Below the pieces are notes generated by a model that saw only the letters and a list, made by a program, of their open reading frames with translations, was not told the origin of the DNA and ran no database searches. 64,000 nt of DNA from Bacteroidales bacterium. Its GTDB lineage: Bacteria; Bacteroidota; Bacteroidia; Bacteroidales; UBA932. Of the stretch, positions 54,031-62,709 are shown in pieces. A program made the position numbers and the translations under genes. Within the stretch, counting starts at the first letter, position 1; every line of letters begins with the position of its first letter. The stretch spans positions 20,068 through 84,067 of the forward strand of contig JAUYTX010000013.1 of the NCBI GenBank assembly GCA_030695025.1. The letters are read 5' to 3'.

Positions 54031-55050
54031 TTAGTTCATCTGACTTTTGCTGCTTAACATACCACATGCTGCCAAAATGTCCTCACCTCTGGAAGCACGA
54101 ATGGTTGTCATAATTCCTGCAGCATTGAGTCGATTCTTAAAGTTCTCAATTATAAGGTCGGGCGAGCTTTTCAGAGAAAAATCGGGAATCTGGTGAAACC
54201 TTATAAGATTTACCCGGCACTCGAGCCCTTTAAGCATTCTGGTGAGAGCATCTGCATGTCGCTTTGTGTCATTCCACCCCGAGAACATAATGTACTCAAA
54301 ACTTACTCTCCGCTGTCCCGTGAAGTCGTAACTTTTTATTAGTGAGATAATATCTTCGAGAGGCCATGCTTTTTGTACAGGCATTAACTCTGCCCTTTCG
54401 TTATCATAAGGGTTATGCAGCGATAAAGCCAAATGGCATTTTGATCTGTCCAGAAATGATTTTAACGCAGCAGGCACACCTATCGTAGAGACTGTTATCC
54501 TCTTTGGACTCCAGCCAAATCCCCAATCCGCAGTCATGATCTCTGTACTTTTAAGAACATTCTCAATGTTATCCATTGGTTCACCCATTCCCATATAAAC
54601 TATGTTGGTGAGGTTTTCAGCCTCATCTACATTCATAATTTGAGATATTATTTCACCTGTTGACAAGTGCCCTTTGAACCCCATTCTCCCCGTCATGCAA
54701 AAGAGACATCCCATTTTACAACCCGACTGAGACGAAATGCAAAGTGTGGATCTTTCTTCGTCAGGAATCATTACAGCCTCTATAGGTGTTGAACTTAATG
54801 AGGGAAAGAGGTATTTTTTTGTTCCGTCTTTAGAGAGAGTCCTTTTCAAAGGGGCAAAACCCCCAACCTCATATGTACTTGACAGAACTTCTCTGGTGGA
54901 TGCAGAGAGGTTTGTCATAAGGTCAATTTCGGTAACCCTTTTTTTATAGATCCAGTCAGAAATCTGCTTTGCCGTAAATGAGGGAAGAGACAGATTTTCA
55001 GTTATTATTTTCAGTTCAGGAAGTGTGTTCCCGAGTAACCATTTTTTCAT
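54031..55050 (-). CDS. rlmN: 23S rRNA (adenine-C2)-methyltransferase RlmN
   Basis: This radical-SAM enzyme methylates C2 of A2503 in 23S rRNA and A37 in some tRNAs. The 339-residue chain has the cluster motif CKMGCLFC with Cys111, Cys115 and Cys118, an N-terminal helical domain (LPSFTAKQISDWIYKKRV), the GMGEPMDNIENV segment and the conserved C-terminal Cys in ILAACGML that forms the mC intermediate. It heads the co-directional run to the fumarase gene, and is divergent from recA. Confidence 0.96.
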   Translation of the reverse strand: MKKWLLGNTLPELKIITENLSLPSFTAKQISDWIYKKRVTEIDLMTNLSASTREVLSSTYEVGGFAPLKRTLSKDGTKKYLFPSLSSTPIEAVMIPDEERSTLCISSQSGCKMGCLFCMTGRMGFKGHLSTGEIISQIMNVDEAENLTNIVYMGMGEPMDNIENVLKSTEIMTADWGFGWSPKRITVSTIGVPAALKSFLDRSKCHLALSLHNPYDNERAELMPVQKAWPLEDIISLIKSYDFTGQRRVSFEYIMFSGWNDTKRHADALTRMLKGLECRVNLIRFHQIPDFSLKSSPDLIIENFKNRLNAAGIMTTIRASRGEDILAACGMLSSKSQMN

Positions 55051-55054
55051 TCTG

Positions 55055-55062
55055 CAAATTTA
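55055..55062 (-). promoter_or_regulatory. -7 box of rlmN
   Basis: On the minus strand TAAATTTG fits TAnnTTTG. It ends only 4 bases before the rlmN ATG, so the mRNA would begin at or near the start codon. Confidence 0.5.
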
Positions 55063-55083
55063 CAGAAATTGAAAATCATTTGC

Positions 55084-55091
55084 TATTTTTG
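55084..55091 (+). promoter_or_regulatory. -7 box of recA
   Basis: TATTTTTG fits TAnnTTTG and ends 22 bases before the recA ATG. A weak TTTA (55059-55062) lies 21 bases upstream. I see no clear palindromic LexA-type operator. Confidence 0.6.
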
Positions 55092-55113
55092 CAGTAATTA
55101 AAACATAAACATT

Positions 55114-56148
55114 ATGGCAAAGGAGAGTGAAGTTATTAAGAAAGGTGCTGAAATCAGTCCCGAAAAGTTAAAGGCGTTACAGGCCACTTTGGACAAGATC
55201 GAGAAAGACTACGGAAAAGGCACCGTAATGAAGTTGGGAGAGCAGCCAAAATGGGAAGTCTCTACGATTCAATCAGGGTCAATCAGCCTCGACCATGCAT
55301 TGGGAATAGGCGGTTACCCCAGGGGTAGGGTTGTAGAAATTTACGGGCCTGAGTCGAGTGGTAAAACAACCCTTGCAATTCATGCAGTTGCAGAGGCTCA
55401 GAAAAGCGGAGGTATTGCTGCAATTATTGATGCAGAACACGCATTTGACAGAACTTACGCCAAAAATCTTGGTGTTAATATTGATACTCTGCTCATTTCT
55501 CAGCCCGACAATGGTGAACAGGCTTTGGAGATTACCGATGCTTTGATAAGAAGCGGAGCAATTGACATTATTGTAATTGACTCGGTTGCGGCACTGACTC
55601 CAAAAGCAGAGATAGAGGGAGAGATGGGTGACTCAAAAATGGGTCTTCAGGCAAGACTGATGAGTCAGGCGCTTCGTAAACTAACTGCAAACATTAGCAA
55701 GACAAATACCTGCTGTATTTTCATAAACCAGCTTAGGGATAAAATCGGAGTAATGTTCGGAAATCCCGAAACCACAACAGGTGGTAATGCTCTTAAATTT
55801 TATGCATCAGTAAGGGTGGATGTGAGAAGAATAACTCAGCTTAAAGATGGCGATGAAGCAACCGGTAACAGGGTTAGAGCAAAAATTGTAAAAAACAAAC
55901 TTGCTCCGCCATTCAGAAAGGCTGAATTTGACATTGTATTTGGAGAGGGAATCTCTAAAATCGGAGAGATCATTGACCTTGGCGTTGACTTTGGAATAGT
56001 TAAGAAAAGCGGTTCATGGTTCAGTTACGGTGAAACCCGCCTGGGACAGGGAAGGGACGCTGTTAAACAGATAATTTTAGATAACCCGGCATTAATGGAA
56101 GAGATTGAGCAGAAGATTAGGGTTAAACTGCTCGAAGTTAACGAATAA
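55114..56148 (+). CDS. recA: Recombinase RecA
   Basis: RecA forms filaments on single-stranded DNA for recombination and repair. The 344-residue protein has Walker A GPESSGKT (78-85), [10 protein letters not shown], the Walker [22 protein letters not shown], the L2 region ([16 protein letters not shown]) and a C-terminal domain. The length is typical. It leads recA-trpS-dnaG, with a 15-base gap to trpS. Confidence 0.98.
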   Translation: MAKESEVIKKGAEISPEKLKALQATLDKIEKDYGKGTVMKLGEQPKWEVSTIQSGSISLDHALGIGGYPRGRVVEIYGPESSGKTTLAIHAVAEAQKSGGIAAIIDAEHAFDRTYAKNLGVNIDTLLISQPDNGEQALEITDALIRSGAIDIIVIDSVAALTPKAEIEGEMGDSKMGLQARLMSQALRKLTANISKTNTCCIFINQLRDKIGVMFGNPETTTGGNALKFYASVRVDVRRITQLKDGDEATGNRVRAKIVKNKLAPPFRKAEFDIVFGEGISKIGEIIDLGVDFGIVKKSGSWFSYGETRLGQGRDAVKQIILDNPALMEEIEQKIRVKLLEVNE

Positions 56149-56163
56149 ATTTGTTCTTATTAA

Positions 56164-57171
56164 ATGGAAATTGTACTAAGCGGAATCCGCTCAACGGGTC
56201 ACCTGCACCTTGGTAACTACTACGGTGCGCTGAGAAATTACATCAAAATGCAGGATAACTATGACTGTTTTTTCTTCATAGCAGACCTGCACTCTCTGAC
56301 AACACATCCCCACCCCGATGACTTTCATTCAGGGGTGAGGACAATTCTTGCAGAGTACCTAGCTTCGGGACTTGATCCCGATAAATCTGCAATATTTGTT
56401 CAGAGTGATGTTCCCGAAATATCTGAGCTGTACGTTCTGCTTAACATGATATCATACAAGGGAGAGCTTGAGCGTACAACCTCTTTCAAAGACAAGGTAA
56501 GGCAGAACCCTGACAATGTAAACGCAGGTCTGCTCACCTATCCTGTTCTTATGGCTGCCGACATTCTGATACACAGGGCCAATTTGGTTCCTGTAGGTAA
56601 AGATCAGGAGCAACACCTTGAGGTTGCCAGAGTTCTTGCACGAAGATTTAACTCATTCTATAACTGCGAGGTGTTCCCCGAACCAAAAGCTTTCAATTTC
56701 GGAGATGACCTTGTTAAGGTTCCAGGTCTTGACGGTAGCGGAAAGATGGGCAAAAGTGAAGGAAACGGAGTCTATCTATGCGACGACGAACCTACAATCA
56801 GAAAGAAGGTTATGAAGGCTGTGACCGATGCCGGTCCTACGGAACCAAACAGCCCCATGCCCGAAGCAGTAGCCAATCTCTTTACCCTTCTTGGTATTGT
56901 ATCGTCAAACGATACAGTTAATCATTTTAAAGAGAGTTACAACAACTGCACAATCAGATACGGCGACCTCAAAAAACAGCTTGCAGAGGATATTTGCAAA
57001 CAAACTTTGCCTATAAAGGCAAAAATTGAACAGATTTACAACGACGAAGAGTATCTTAAAAGAGTTGTGAAAAGGGGCACAGATCGGGCAAGAGAGAGTG
57101 CTGTCGCAACTCTTAAAGAGGTAAGGAAAGCTGTGGGGTTCAGGAGCTTCCTTGGATTTGATGATAAGTAA
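56164..57171 (+). CDS. trpS: Tryptophanyl-tRNA synthetase
   Basis: This class I synthetase has 335 residues, the normal bacterial length. The HIGH-type motif is HLGNYYG (about 17-23). The second signature reads KMGKS (194-198), with Gly in place of the usual first Ser. Trp-site residues are in the FIADLHSLT and NLVPVGKDQEQHLEVAR segments. It lies between recA and dnaG and overlaps dnaG by 11 bases. Confidence 0.97.
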   Translation: MEIVLSGIRSTGHLHLGNYYGALRNYIKMQDNYDCFFFIADLHSLTTHPHPDDFHSGVRTILAEYLASGLDPDKSAIFVQSDVPEISELYVLLNMISYKGELERTTSFKDKVRQNPDNVNAGLLTYPVLMAADILIHRANLVPVGKDQEQHLEVARVLARRFNSFYNCEVFPEPKAFNFGDDLVKVPGLDGSGKMGKSEGNGVYLCDDEPTIRKKVMKAVTDAGPTEPNSPMPEAVANLFTLLGIVSSNDTVNHFKESYNNCTIRYGDLKKQLAEDICKQTLPIKAKIEQIYNDEEYLKRVVKRGTDRARESAVATLKEVRKAVGFRSFLGFDDK

Positions 57172-59119
57172 GGACACTATAGACAAAATACTGGATACGG
57201 CACAAATCGAAGATGTTATCGGTGATTTTGTGGCGCTGAGGAGAAGGGGGGCAAACTTTACAGCTTGCTGCCCTTTTCATCATGAAAAGACCCCATCTTT
57301 TTCGGTATCTCCATCAAAAGGAATCTTTAAATGTTTCGGTTGCGGCAAGGCAGGCAATGTTGTAAATTTCGTAATGGAGCATGAACAGCTCGGTTATGTA
57401 GATGCTCTAAAATACCTTGGCAGAAAGTATGGTGTTGAGGTTACTGACAAAGAGGAGTCAAAACAGGAGGCAGACAACCGTCTGAAGAGTGAGTCCCTTA
57501 TGGCTGTATCCCAGTATGCGCAGGAGTTTTATACAAACGTGCTATGGAATACAGATCAGGGAAAATCAATAGGTCTGGGCTATTTCAAGGAGAGAGGTTT
57601 TAGCGAGGAGACTGTTAAAAAGTTTATGCTTGGCTGGGCACCTGGAGGAAAGGACAATATGAGCAAAGCGGCCCAGAAGGCCGGCTACAAAAAGGAGTTT
57701 CTAATAGGTTCGGGGCTGTCGGTCGAGAGAGAGAGCGATGGAGAACTTAATGACAGGTTTTACGAAAGGGCCATGTTCCCCGTTCACTCAATTTCAGGAA
57801 GAGTAATAGCTTTTGGAGGGAGAACCCTTCGCAGCGATAAAAACATAGCAAAATACATAAACTCCCCCGAAACCGAAATCTACGTAAAAAGCCGTACTCT
57901 TTACGGTATCTTCTTTGCAAAAAGCGCTATAACAAAACTTCAGAAGTGTTATCTGGTTGAAGGTTATACCGATGTTATATCATTTCATCAGAGCGGAGTC
58001 GAGAATGTTGTCGCATCAAGCGGAACCTCTCTGACTATTGAACAGATTCGTCTAATAAAGAGGTTTTCACCAGAGGTTACTGTTCTTTATGACGGCGACG
58101 CAGCCGGGATAAAGGCTTCTCTTCGCGGCATTGATATGATTCTTGAAGAGGGGCTAAGAGTAAAAGTTGTACTATTCCCCGACGGCGAAGACCCTGATTC
58201 ATACGCAAGAAAATTTGGTCCCGAAAAATTAAAAAGGTTCCTTCAGGAGGCCGAAGAGGACTTTATTGAGTTCAAAACCAGACTACTCTCTTCGGAAACC
58301 AAAAAAGATCCGGTAAAGAGGGCTCAGCTGATATCAGAAATCGTGGCAAGTATCGCCGTTATCCCGGATGCTATCTCCAGAGCAGTTTATATTGAGGAGT
58401 GCTCAAATCGACTGAATATTTCAGAGGAGATATTATCTACAGAGGTAAAAAAGCTACGCAGGAAAAGACAGTACGGAGCATATTCCAATACTCCAGATGA
58501 GTATTACGAACCCGGTGTTCCCAAATATTTTCCCCCACTTGAAACAGGAGAGCGCCTTCCACAATTTATTACCAACACATACTGTGAACCTGCCGAGAGA
58601 GAGCTGCTCTATTACCTGATTAAATTCGGAGAGCACCCCCTGTATGGTACAGACGACGAAAACCCGATATCTGTAACAGTCTCTCAATTTGTTCTCAGTG
58701 AGCTTCAAACCGATGACCTTGAATTACAAAATCTTGTATATAAAAGCATCTTTAACGAATATTTCAAAATAAAAGACAGAGGACAGGCAGAGGTTCAAAA
58801 GCATTTTTTGAACCATGAAAATCAAGAATTTGTAACGGTGGTACTCGATCTTCTTCATCAGGAGCACAGTCTCACAATAAAGCAGTTCGTTGCAGAGATT
58901 CCGCCAGAAGAGCATCTGCTATCTACTGTGGTTCCCAAATCTATACTAATATACAAGGCAAAAATTACTGCTATTGCCTATCATAATCTTTGTGAGCACC
59001 TTGCCGAAGCAGAAAAGGACAAAAACACGGAAGAGCGAAACCGCTATATGCAGCAAATACAGATCCTTATGCAGATTCGCAACTCTTTTGCCAAAGAGCT
59101 CAAAAGGCTTACCATTTAA
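57161..59119 (+). CDS. dnaG: DNA primase
   Basis: The primase makes RNA primers at the replication fork. The 652-residue chain has an N-terminal CHC2 zinc ribbon (Cys37, His40, Cys58, Cys61), the RNA-polymerase core with ERAMFPVHSISGRVIAFGGRTL and the TOPRIM motifs VEGYTDVI and LYDGDAAGIKAS, then a C-terminal helicase-binding region. The ATG at 57161 (overlapping the end of trpS) is chosen over an upstream in-frame TTG. Confidence 0.97.
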   Translation: MISKDTIDKILDTAQIEDVIGDFVALRRRGANFTACCPFHHEKTPSFSVSPSKGIFKCFGCGKAGNVVNFVMEHEQLGYVDALKYLGRKYGVEVTDKEESKQEADNRLKSESLMAVSQYAQEFYTNVLWNTDQGKSIGLGYFKERGFSEETVKKFMLGWAPGGKDNMSKAAQKAGYKKEFLIGSGLSVERESDGELNDRFYERAMFPVHSISGRVIAFGGRTLRSDKNIAKYINSPETEIYVKSRTLYGIFFAKSAITKLQKCYLVEGYTDVISFHQSGVENVVASSGTSLTIEQIRLIKRFSPEVTVLYDGDAAGIKASLRGIDMILEEGLRVKVVLFPDGEDPDSYARKFGPEKLKRFLQEAEEDFIEFKTRLLSSETKKDPVKRAQLISEIVASIAVIPDAISRAVYIEECSNRLNISEEILSTEVKKLRRKRQYGAYSNTPDEYYEPGVPKYFPPLETGERLPQFITNTYCEPAERELLYYLIKFGEHPLYGTDDENPISVTVSQFVLSELQTDDLELQNLVYKSIFNEYFKIKDRGQAEVQKHFLNHENQEFVTVVLDLLHQEHSLTIKQFVAEIPPEEHLLSTVVPKSILIYKAKITAIAYHNLCEHLAEAEKDKNTEERNRYMQQIQILMQIRNSFAKELKRLTI

Positions 59120-59128
59120 CATTTTTTA

Positions 59129-59136
59129 TATCTTTG
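59129..59136 (+). promoter_or_regulatory. -7 box of metG
   Basis: TATCTTTG fits TAnnTTTG, 19 bases before the metG ATG and just after the dnaG stop, so the -33 contact would lie in the dnaG coding end. Confidence 0.65.
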
Positions 59137-59155
59137 TCGCCTAAAATTTCATAAG

Positions 59156-61246
59156 ATGGACAGTACCTATAAACGACACCTCATAACTGCAGCTCTCCCC
59201 TACGCAAATGGAGCCGTACACATTGGCCACCTGGCAGGAGTTTACATCCCTGCCGATGTCTACTCAAGGTATCTGCGAATGCGAGGCCGGGACGTCCGTT
59301 TTATATGTGGGTCAGACGAACATGGAGTCCCAATTACAATTAAGGCACGACAGCAAAACTGCACTCCTCAGGAGATAGTTGACAAATATCACCTTATCAT
59401 TAAAGACTCATTTGAGAGACTGGGTATTAGCTTTGACATATACTCAAGAACAAGTTCACAAATTCACCATAAAACCGCATCCGACTTCTTCAGAAAATTG
59501 TACGAAGAGGGCAAGTTTATTGAGAAAGAGAGCGAGCAGTACTATGACGAGGAGGCAAAGCATTTTCTGGCTGATAGGTACATTACAGGTACTTGCCCAA
59601 AATGTTTTGCCGAGAATGCATATGGAGATCAGTGTGAGAAGTGCGGAAGCACGCTCAGCCCCACAGAGCTGATTAATCCGAAATCTACCCTGAGCGGAAA
59701 CACACCTGTGATGAAAAAGACATCACACTGGTATCTTCCTTTGGATCAATATGAGCCATGGCTTAAAGAGTGGATACTTGAGGGACATAAAGAGTGGAAG
59801 GTGAATGTTTACGGCCAGTGCAAGTCTTGGATTGACGGAGGTCTTCAGCCAAGGGCGGTAAGTCGTGATCTGGACTGGGGAGTCCCTGTACCGGTTAAAG
59901 GGGCAGAGGGTAAGGTTCTGTATGTTTGGTTTGATGCACCTATCGGATATATCTCAAACACAATTGAACTGATGCCAAATGATTGGGAGCTTTGGTGGAA
60001 AAACGAAGAGACCAAGCTGGTACACTTTATCGGGAAAGACAATATCGTGTTTCACTGCATAGTATTCCCTGCAATGTTAAAAGCACACGGTGACGGATAT
60101 ATCCTACCCGAAAATGTTCCTGCCAATGAATTCCTAAATCTTGAGGGAAACAAAATATCAACCTCCCGTAACTGGGCTGTGTGGCTCCATGAGTATCTTG
60201 ATGAGTTCCCGGGTCAGGAGGATGTTCTAAGGTATGTACTCTGTGCAAATGCACCTGAGACAAAGGATAATGACTTTACCTGGAAAGATTTTCAAACCAG
60301 AAATAACAGTGAGCTTGTAGGAATTTTCGGAAACTTTGTAAACAGAGCTGTTGTTCTTACCCACAAATATTTCGAGGGCGAGGTTCCAGCCCCCGTTAAG
60401 AATGAATCGTTAGACGAAGAGACTCTTGCACAGATTCCTCAGATAAAGAAAAATATTGAAGATAGTCTTGAGAACTATCGCTTTCGCGATGCTCTCAAAG
60501 AGGCGATGAATCTGGCACGCCTTGGTAACAAATACCTCACCGAAACTGAACCTTGGAAAGTTATCAAAACAGACATAGAGAGAGTTGCATCAATCCTGAA
60601 CGTATCACTTCAGATATGTGCCAACCTCGCCATTGCTTTTGAACCGTTTATGCCTCACACCACTAAAAAACTGCGTTACATTTTAAATATGAAAAGCAGC
60701 CAATGGGAGGAGTTTGGCCTTGAGTCAATTTTACATCCGGGACACAAAATAAATGAAGCAAGATTGCTCTTCGATAAGATTGAGGACGCCGCAATAGAGT
60801 TTCAAATTGCAAAGCTGGAAGCAACAAAAGAGATGAATCAGGAGAGTTCACAGACAGAGGCATCAGCAACAGCTTCATCAGAGAAATTGACCGTTAAGCA
60901 GGAACTTGCTCCTCTTAAAGATGAATGCACCTATGACGAATTCATGAAGATGGATATACGAACTGCCACCGTTCTTGAGGCAGAGAGAGTCCCTAAAACG
61001 GATAAACTGCTCAAACTGACTATTGACACGGGATTAGACACCCGAACAATAGTGTCTGGAATTGCCGAGTACTATTCCCCCGAAGAGATGGTTGGTAAAC
61101 AGATTTGCATACTTGCAAACCTTGCCCCCCGTAAAATCAAGGGAATTGAATCAAATGGCATGATACTCATGGCAAAAGAGGAGAACGGCAAAATGCGAAT
61201 TATCACCCCGGAAGAGCGCCTTGGCAACGGAAGCTGCATAAGCTGA
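59156..61246 (+). CDS. metG: Methionyl-tRNA synthetase with C-terminal tRNA-binding domain
   Basis: This class I synthetase has 696 residues. HIGH is at residues 22-25, the KMSKS-type motif is KISTS (333-337), and the zinc knuckle has CPKC and CEKC. The C-terminal 110 residues are a Trbp111-like OB domain ([40 protein letters not shown]), which dimerises and binds tRNA. A Ser/Thr/Gln-rich linker joins it. The gene has its own promoter and terminator. No Met-sensing leader is visible upstream. Confidence 0.97.
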   Translation: MDSTYKRHLITAALPYANGAVHIGHLAGVYIPADVYSRYLRMRGRDVRFICGSDEHGVPITIKARQQNCTPQEIVDKYHLIIKDSFERLGISFDIYSRTSSQIHHKTASDFFRKLYEEGKFIEKESEQYYDEEAKHFLADRYITGTCPKCFAENAYGDQCEKCGSTLSPTELINPKSTLSGNTPVMKKTSHWYLPLDQYEPWLKEWILEGHKEWKVNVYGQCKSWIDGGLQPRAVSRDLDWGVPVPVKGAEGKVLYVWFDAPIGYISNTIELMPNDWELWWKNEETKLVHFIGKDNIVFHCIVFPAMLKAHGDGYILPENVPANEFLNLEGNKISTSRNWAVWLHEYLDEFPGQEDVLRYVLCANAPETKDNDFTWKDFQTRNNSELVGIFGNFVNRAVVLTHKYFEGEVPAPVKNESLDEETLAQIPQIKKNIEDSLENYRFRDALKEAMNLARLGNKYLTETEPWKVIKTDIERVASILNVSLQICANLAIAFEPFMPHTTKKLRYILNMKSSQWEEFGLESILHPGHKINEARLLFDKIEDAAIEFQIAKLEATKEMNQESSQTEASATASSEKLTVKQELAPLKDECTYDEFMKMDIRTATVLEAERVPKTDKLLKLTIDTGLDTRTIVSGIAEYYSPEEMVGKQICILANLAPRKIKGIESNGMILMAKEENGKMRIITPEERLGNGSCIS

Positions 61247-61270
61247 TTTTCACCCACCCGTTTTGAGACT

Positions 61271-61312
61271 AAAAAGCAGAGAGCCCGGTTAAATGCCGGA
61301 CTCTCTGCTTTT
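61271..61312 (+). terminator. Terminator of metG
   Basis: An AAGCAGAGAG/CTCTCTGCTT stem (about 61274-61283 with 61301-61310) has an inner CCGG/CCGG helix, one C-A mismatch and a 7-base loop, and is followed by TT. A-tract on the other side, so it may also stop leftward transcripts. Confidence 0.8.
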
Positions 61313-61399
61313 ATAATTAATATTAACCAGTCAAAATTTAAGGATTCACAACTGAAGAGCTGGCTTGTTTGCAACATATTTAATTACAAGTGATTACCA

Positions 61400-62398
61400 C
61401 TAATTGGCGCGGAGAATTTCCCGCTCCTCCTGAGTATATAACAACCACTCCCAGAAGGGCTTCATTTCATCTTTGAAAATAAAGAGCAGGGCTACAATCA
61501 CAATTATCATGAAAATTGTTGCGAGAATTAAAACAAAGCGCTTAACGAATTTTGAACTCTTCTCATTCTTCACATTCTTCACATCCTTCTCACTCTTCTG
61601 TACCGTCTCTGCCTTCTTTGCTTTCCCTATTTTCACTCCCTTTTCTCCCTCCTCTTCCATTTCACTTACATCTACAGGTTTCTCCTTGTCTGCTAAAGTT
61701 GTTGTCTTTTTCTTCTCCTCCGGGGAACTCTTCTTAATCTCCTTTGGAGTTACCAGCGGAGTTACTATTGGAACAACTTCTGGAGATTCTTTTTGAGATT
61801 CTGCATGAACCTCTGTCTGTGTCTCTTTATCCGCTACCTGTGGAGCATCCTGTGTCAAATCCTCATTAATTGAGGCATTCGCTGGATCTGCCTCTCTAAC
61901 AGGTTGCTCAGTCTCTTTTGGAATATCAAACGGTGTGGATTTCCCGGTAAGCGTTTCAACAGCTCCTTTTTTATTGAGAACCTTAAGATTAAGGGGTTCA
62001 AGGCCAAAGCCTTCAAGATAATTAAACAGCCCCTTCTCGGCCACAAAAAAGTAGTCATTTTGCTCTGTCGCTCTCATTGAGCCAAAATCAGGTATTTTAT
62101 AATGTTTGGTTGAGTTAAGCTCAATCTTCATCATCTTTACGAAGACAGAGATCTCTGCAGTAGCCTCGTTTTCGCTGATGCCCCTTTCGGCAGCGTATCT
62201 GCTTTCAAGCAAACCGTCGTTCCAAACCTCCGCAGTACGAAAAAGAATTCTCCTGAAGGGTGGGTGTATGACCATTGCCTTGTCTGAAAAGACAGAGGGG
62301 GCCATTTCTGCAATAAAGCTGCCCATTCCGGGCAGTGACACTCTGTCGTGCTCGAGTATCAGTTCTCTTAAAATTGATGACAAAAGATTAAGTTCCAT
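61400..62398 (-). CDS. HU-CCDC81-like domain protein with C-terminal membrane anchor
   Basis: The 332-residue protein has an N-terminal domain (about 1-150) with two HU-like halves; LSSILRELILEHDRVSLPGMGSF is typical of prokaryotic HU-CCDC81 domains. A Glu/Lys/Pro/Thr-rich region (about 155-275) follows, then one transmembrane helix (about 282-304) and a short cytoplasmic or periplasmic tail of about 28 residues. Related Bacteroidota proteins often end in a SPOR domain; none is present here. I chose the ATG at 62398; an upstream in-frame TTG (62404) would add two residues. Confidence 0.75.
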   Translation of the reverse strand: MELNLLSSILRELILEHDRVSLPGMGSFIAEMAPSVFSDKAMVIHPPFRRILFRTAEVWNDGLLESRYAAERGISENEATAEISVFVKMMKIELNSTKHYKIPDFGSMRATEQNDYFFVAEKGLFNYLEGFGLEPLNLKVLNKKGAVETLTGKSTPFDIPKETEQPVREADPANASINEDLTQDAPQVADKETQTEVHAESQKESPEVVPIVTPLVTPKEIKKSSPEEKKKTTTLADKEKPVDVSEMEEEGEKGVKIGKAKKAETVQKSEKDVKNVKNEKSSKFVKRFVLILATIFMIIVIVALLFIFKDEMKPFWEWLLYTQEEREILRAN

Positions 62399-62415
62399 TC
62401 GCAAAAGCTATTGTA

Positions 62416-62423
62416 CAAAGTTA
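62416..62423 (-). promoter_or_regulatory. -7 box of the HU-CCDC81-like gene
   Basis: On the minus strand TAACTTTG fits TAnnTTTG, 17 bases before the ATG at 62398. Confidence 0.6.
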
Positions 62424-62479
62424 AAAAAAGAGATAAACAAATACATTATTTATTTTTATTGTAAAATTGATACAAAAGA

Positions 62480-62511
62480 TTTGCAGTTTTATAATTTTCA
62501 CATTACATTTG
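62480..62511 (+). promoter_or_regulatory. tRNA-Asn promoter (-33 TTTG, -7 TACATTTG)
   Basis: TTTG at 62480-62483 and TACATTTG at 62504-62511 are 20 bases apart, a canonical Bacteroidota promoter. The tRNA begins 25 bases after the -7 box. Confidence 0.85.
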
Positions 62512-62536
62512 CAGTCCCAAAACTGGAAAAATTAAT

Positions 62537-62610
62537 TCCTCGTTAGCTCAGTTGGTTAGAGCACCTGACTGTTAATCAGGGGGTCCTAGGTTCAAGTCCT
62601 AGACGAGGAG
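62537..62610 (+). tRNA. tRNA-Asn (anticodon GTT)
   Basis: A 74-nt cloverleaf has acceptor stem TCCTCGT/ACGAGGA, D-arm AGCTCAGTTGGTTAGAGC, anticodon loop CTGTTAA with GTT, and T-arm with GGTTCAAGTCC. The discriminator is G, as in bacterial tRNA-Asn. CCA is not encoded (next bases CAA). It has its own promoter (62480-62511) and terminator. Confidence 0.97.
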
Positions 62611-62618
62611 CAAAACAG

Positions 62619-62649
62619 ACACCTGCACAAAAATGTGCAGGTGTTTTTT
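62619..62649 (+). terminator. Terminator of tRNA-Asn
   Basis: A perfect 10-bp stem (62619-62628 with 62635-62644) with a 6-base loop is followed by a T-run (62645-62649), 8 bases after the tRNA 3' end. Confidence 0.88.
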
Positions 62650-62709
62650 GTTTTATTTATGTCATACAGCCCAAATTTTACTTATGATCCAATACATTTC
62701 ACAGTAATA

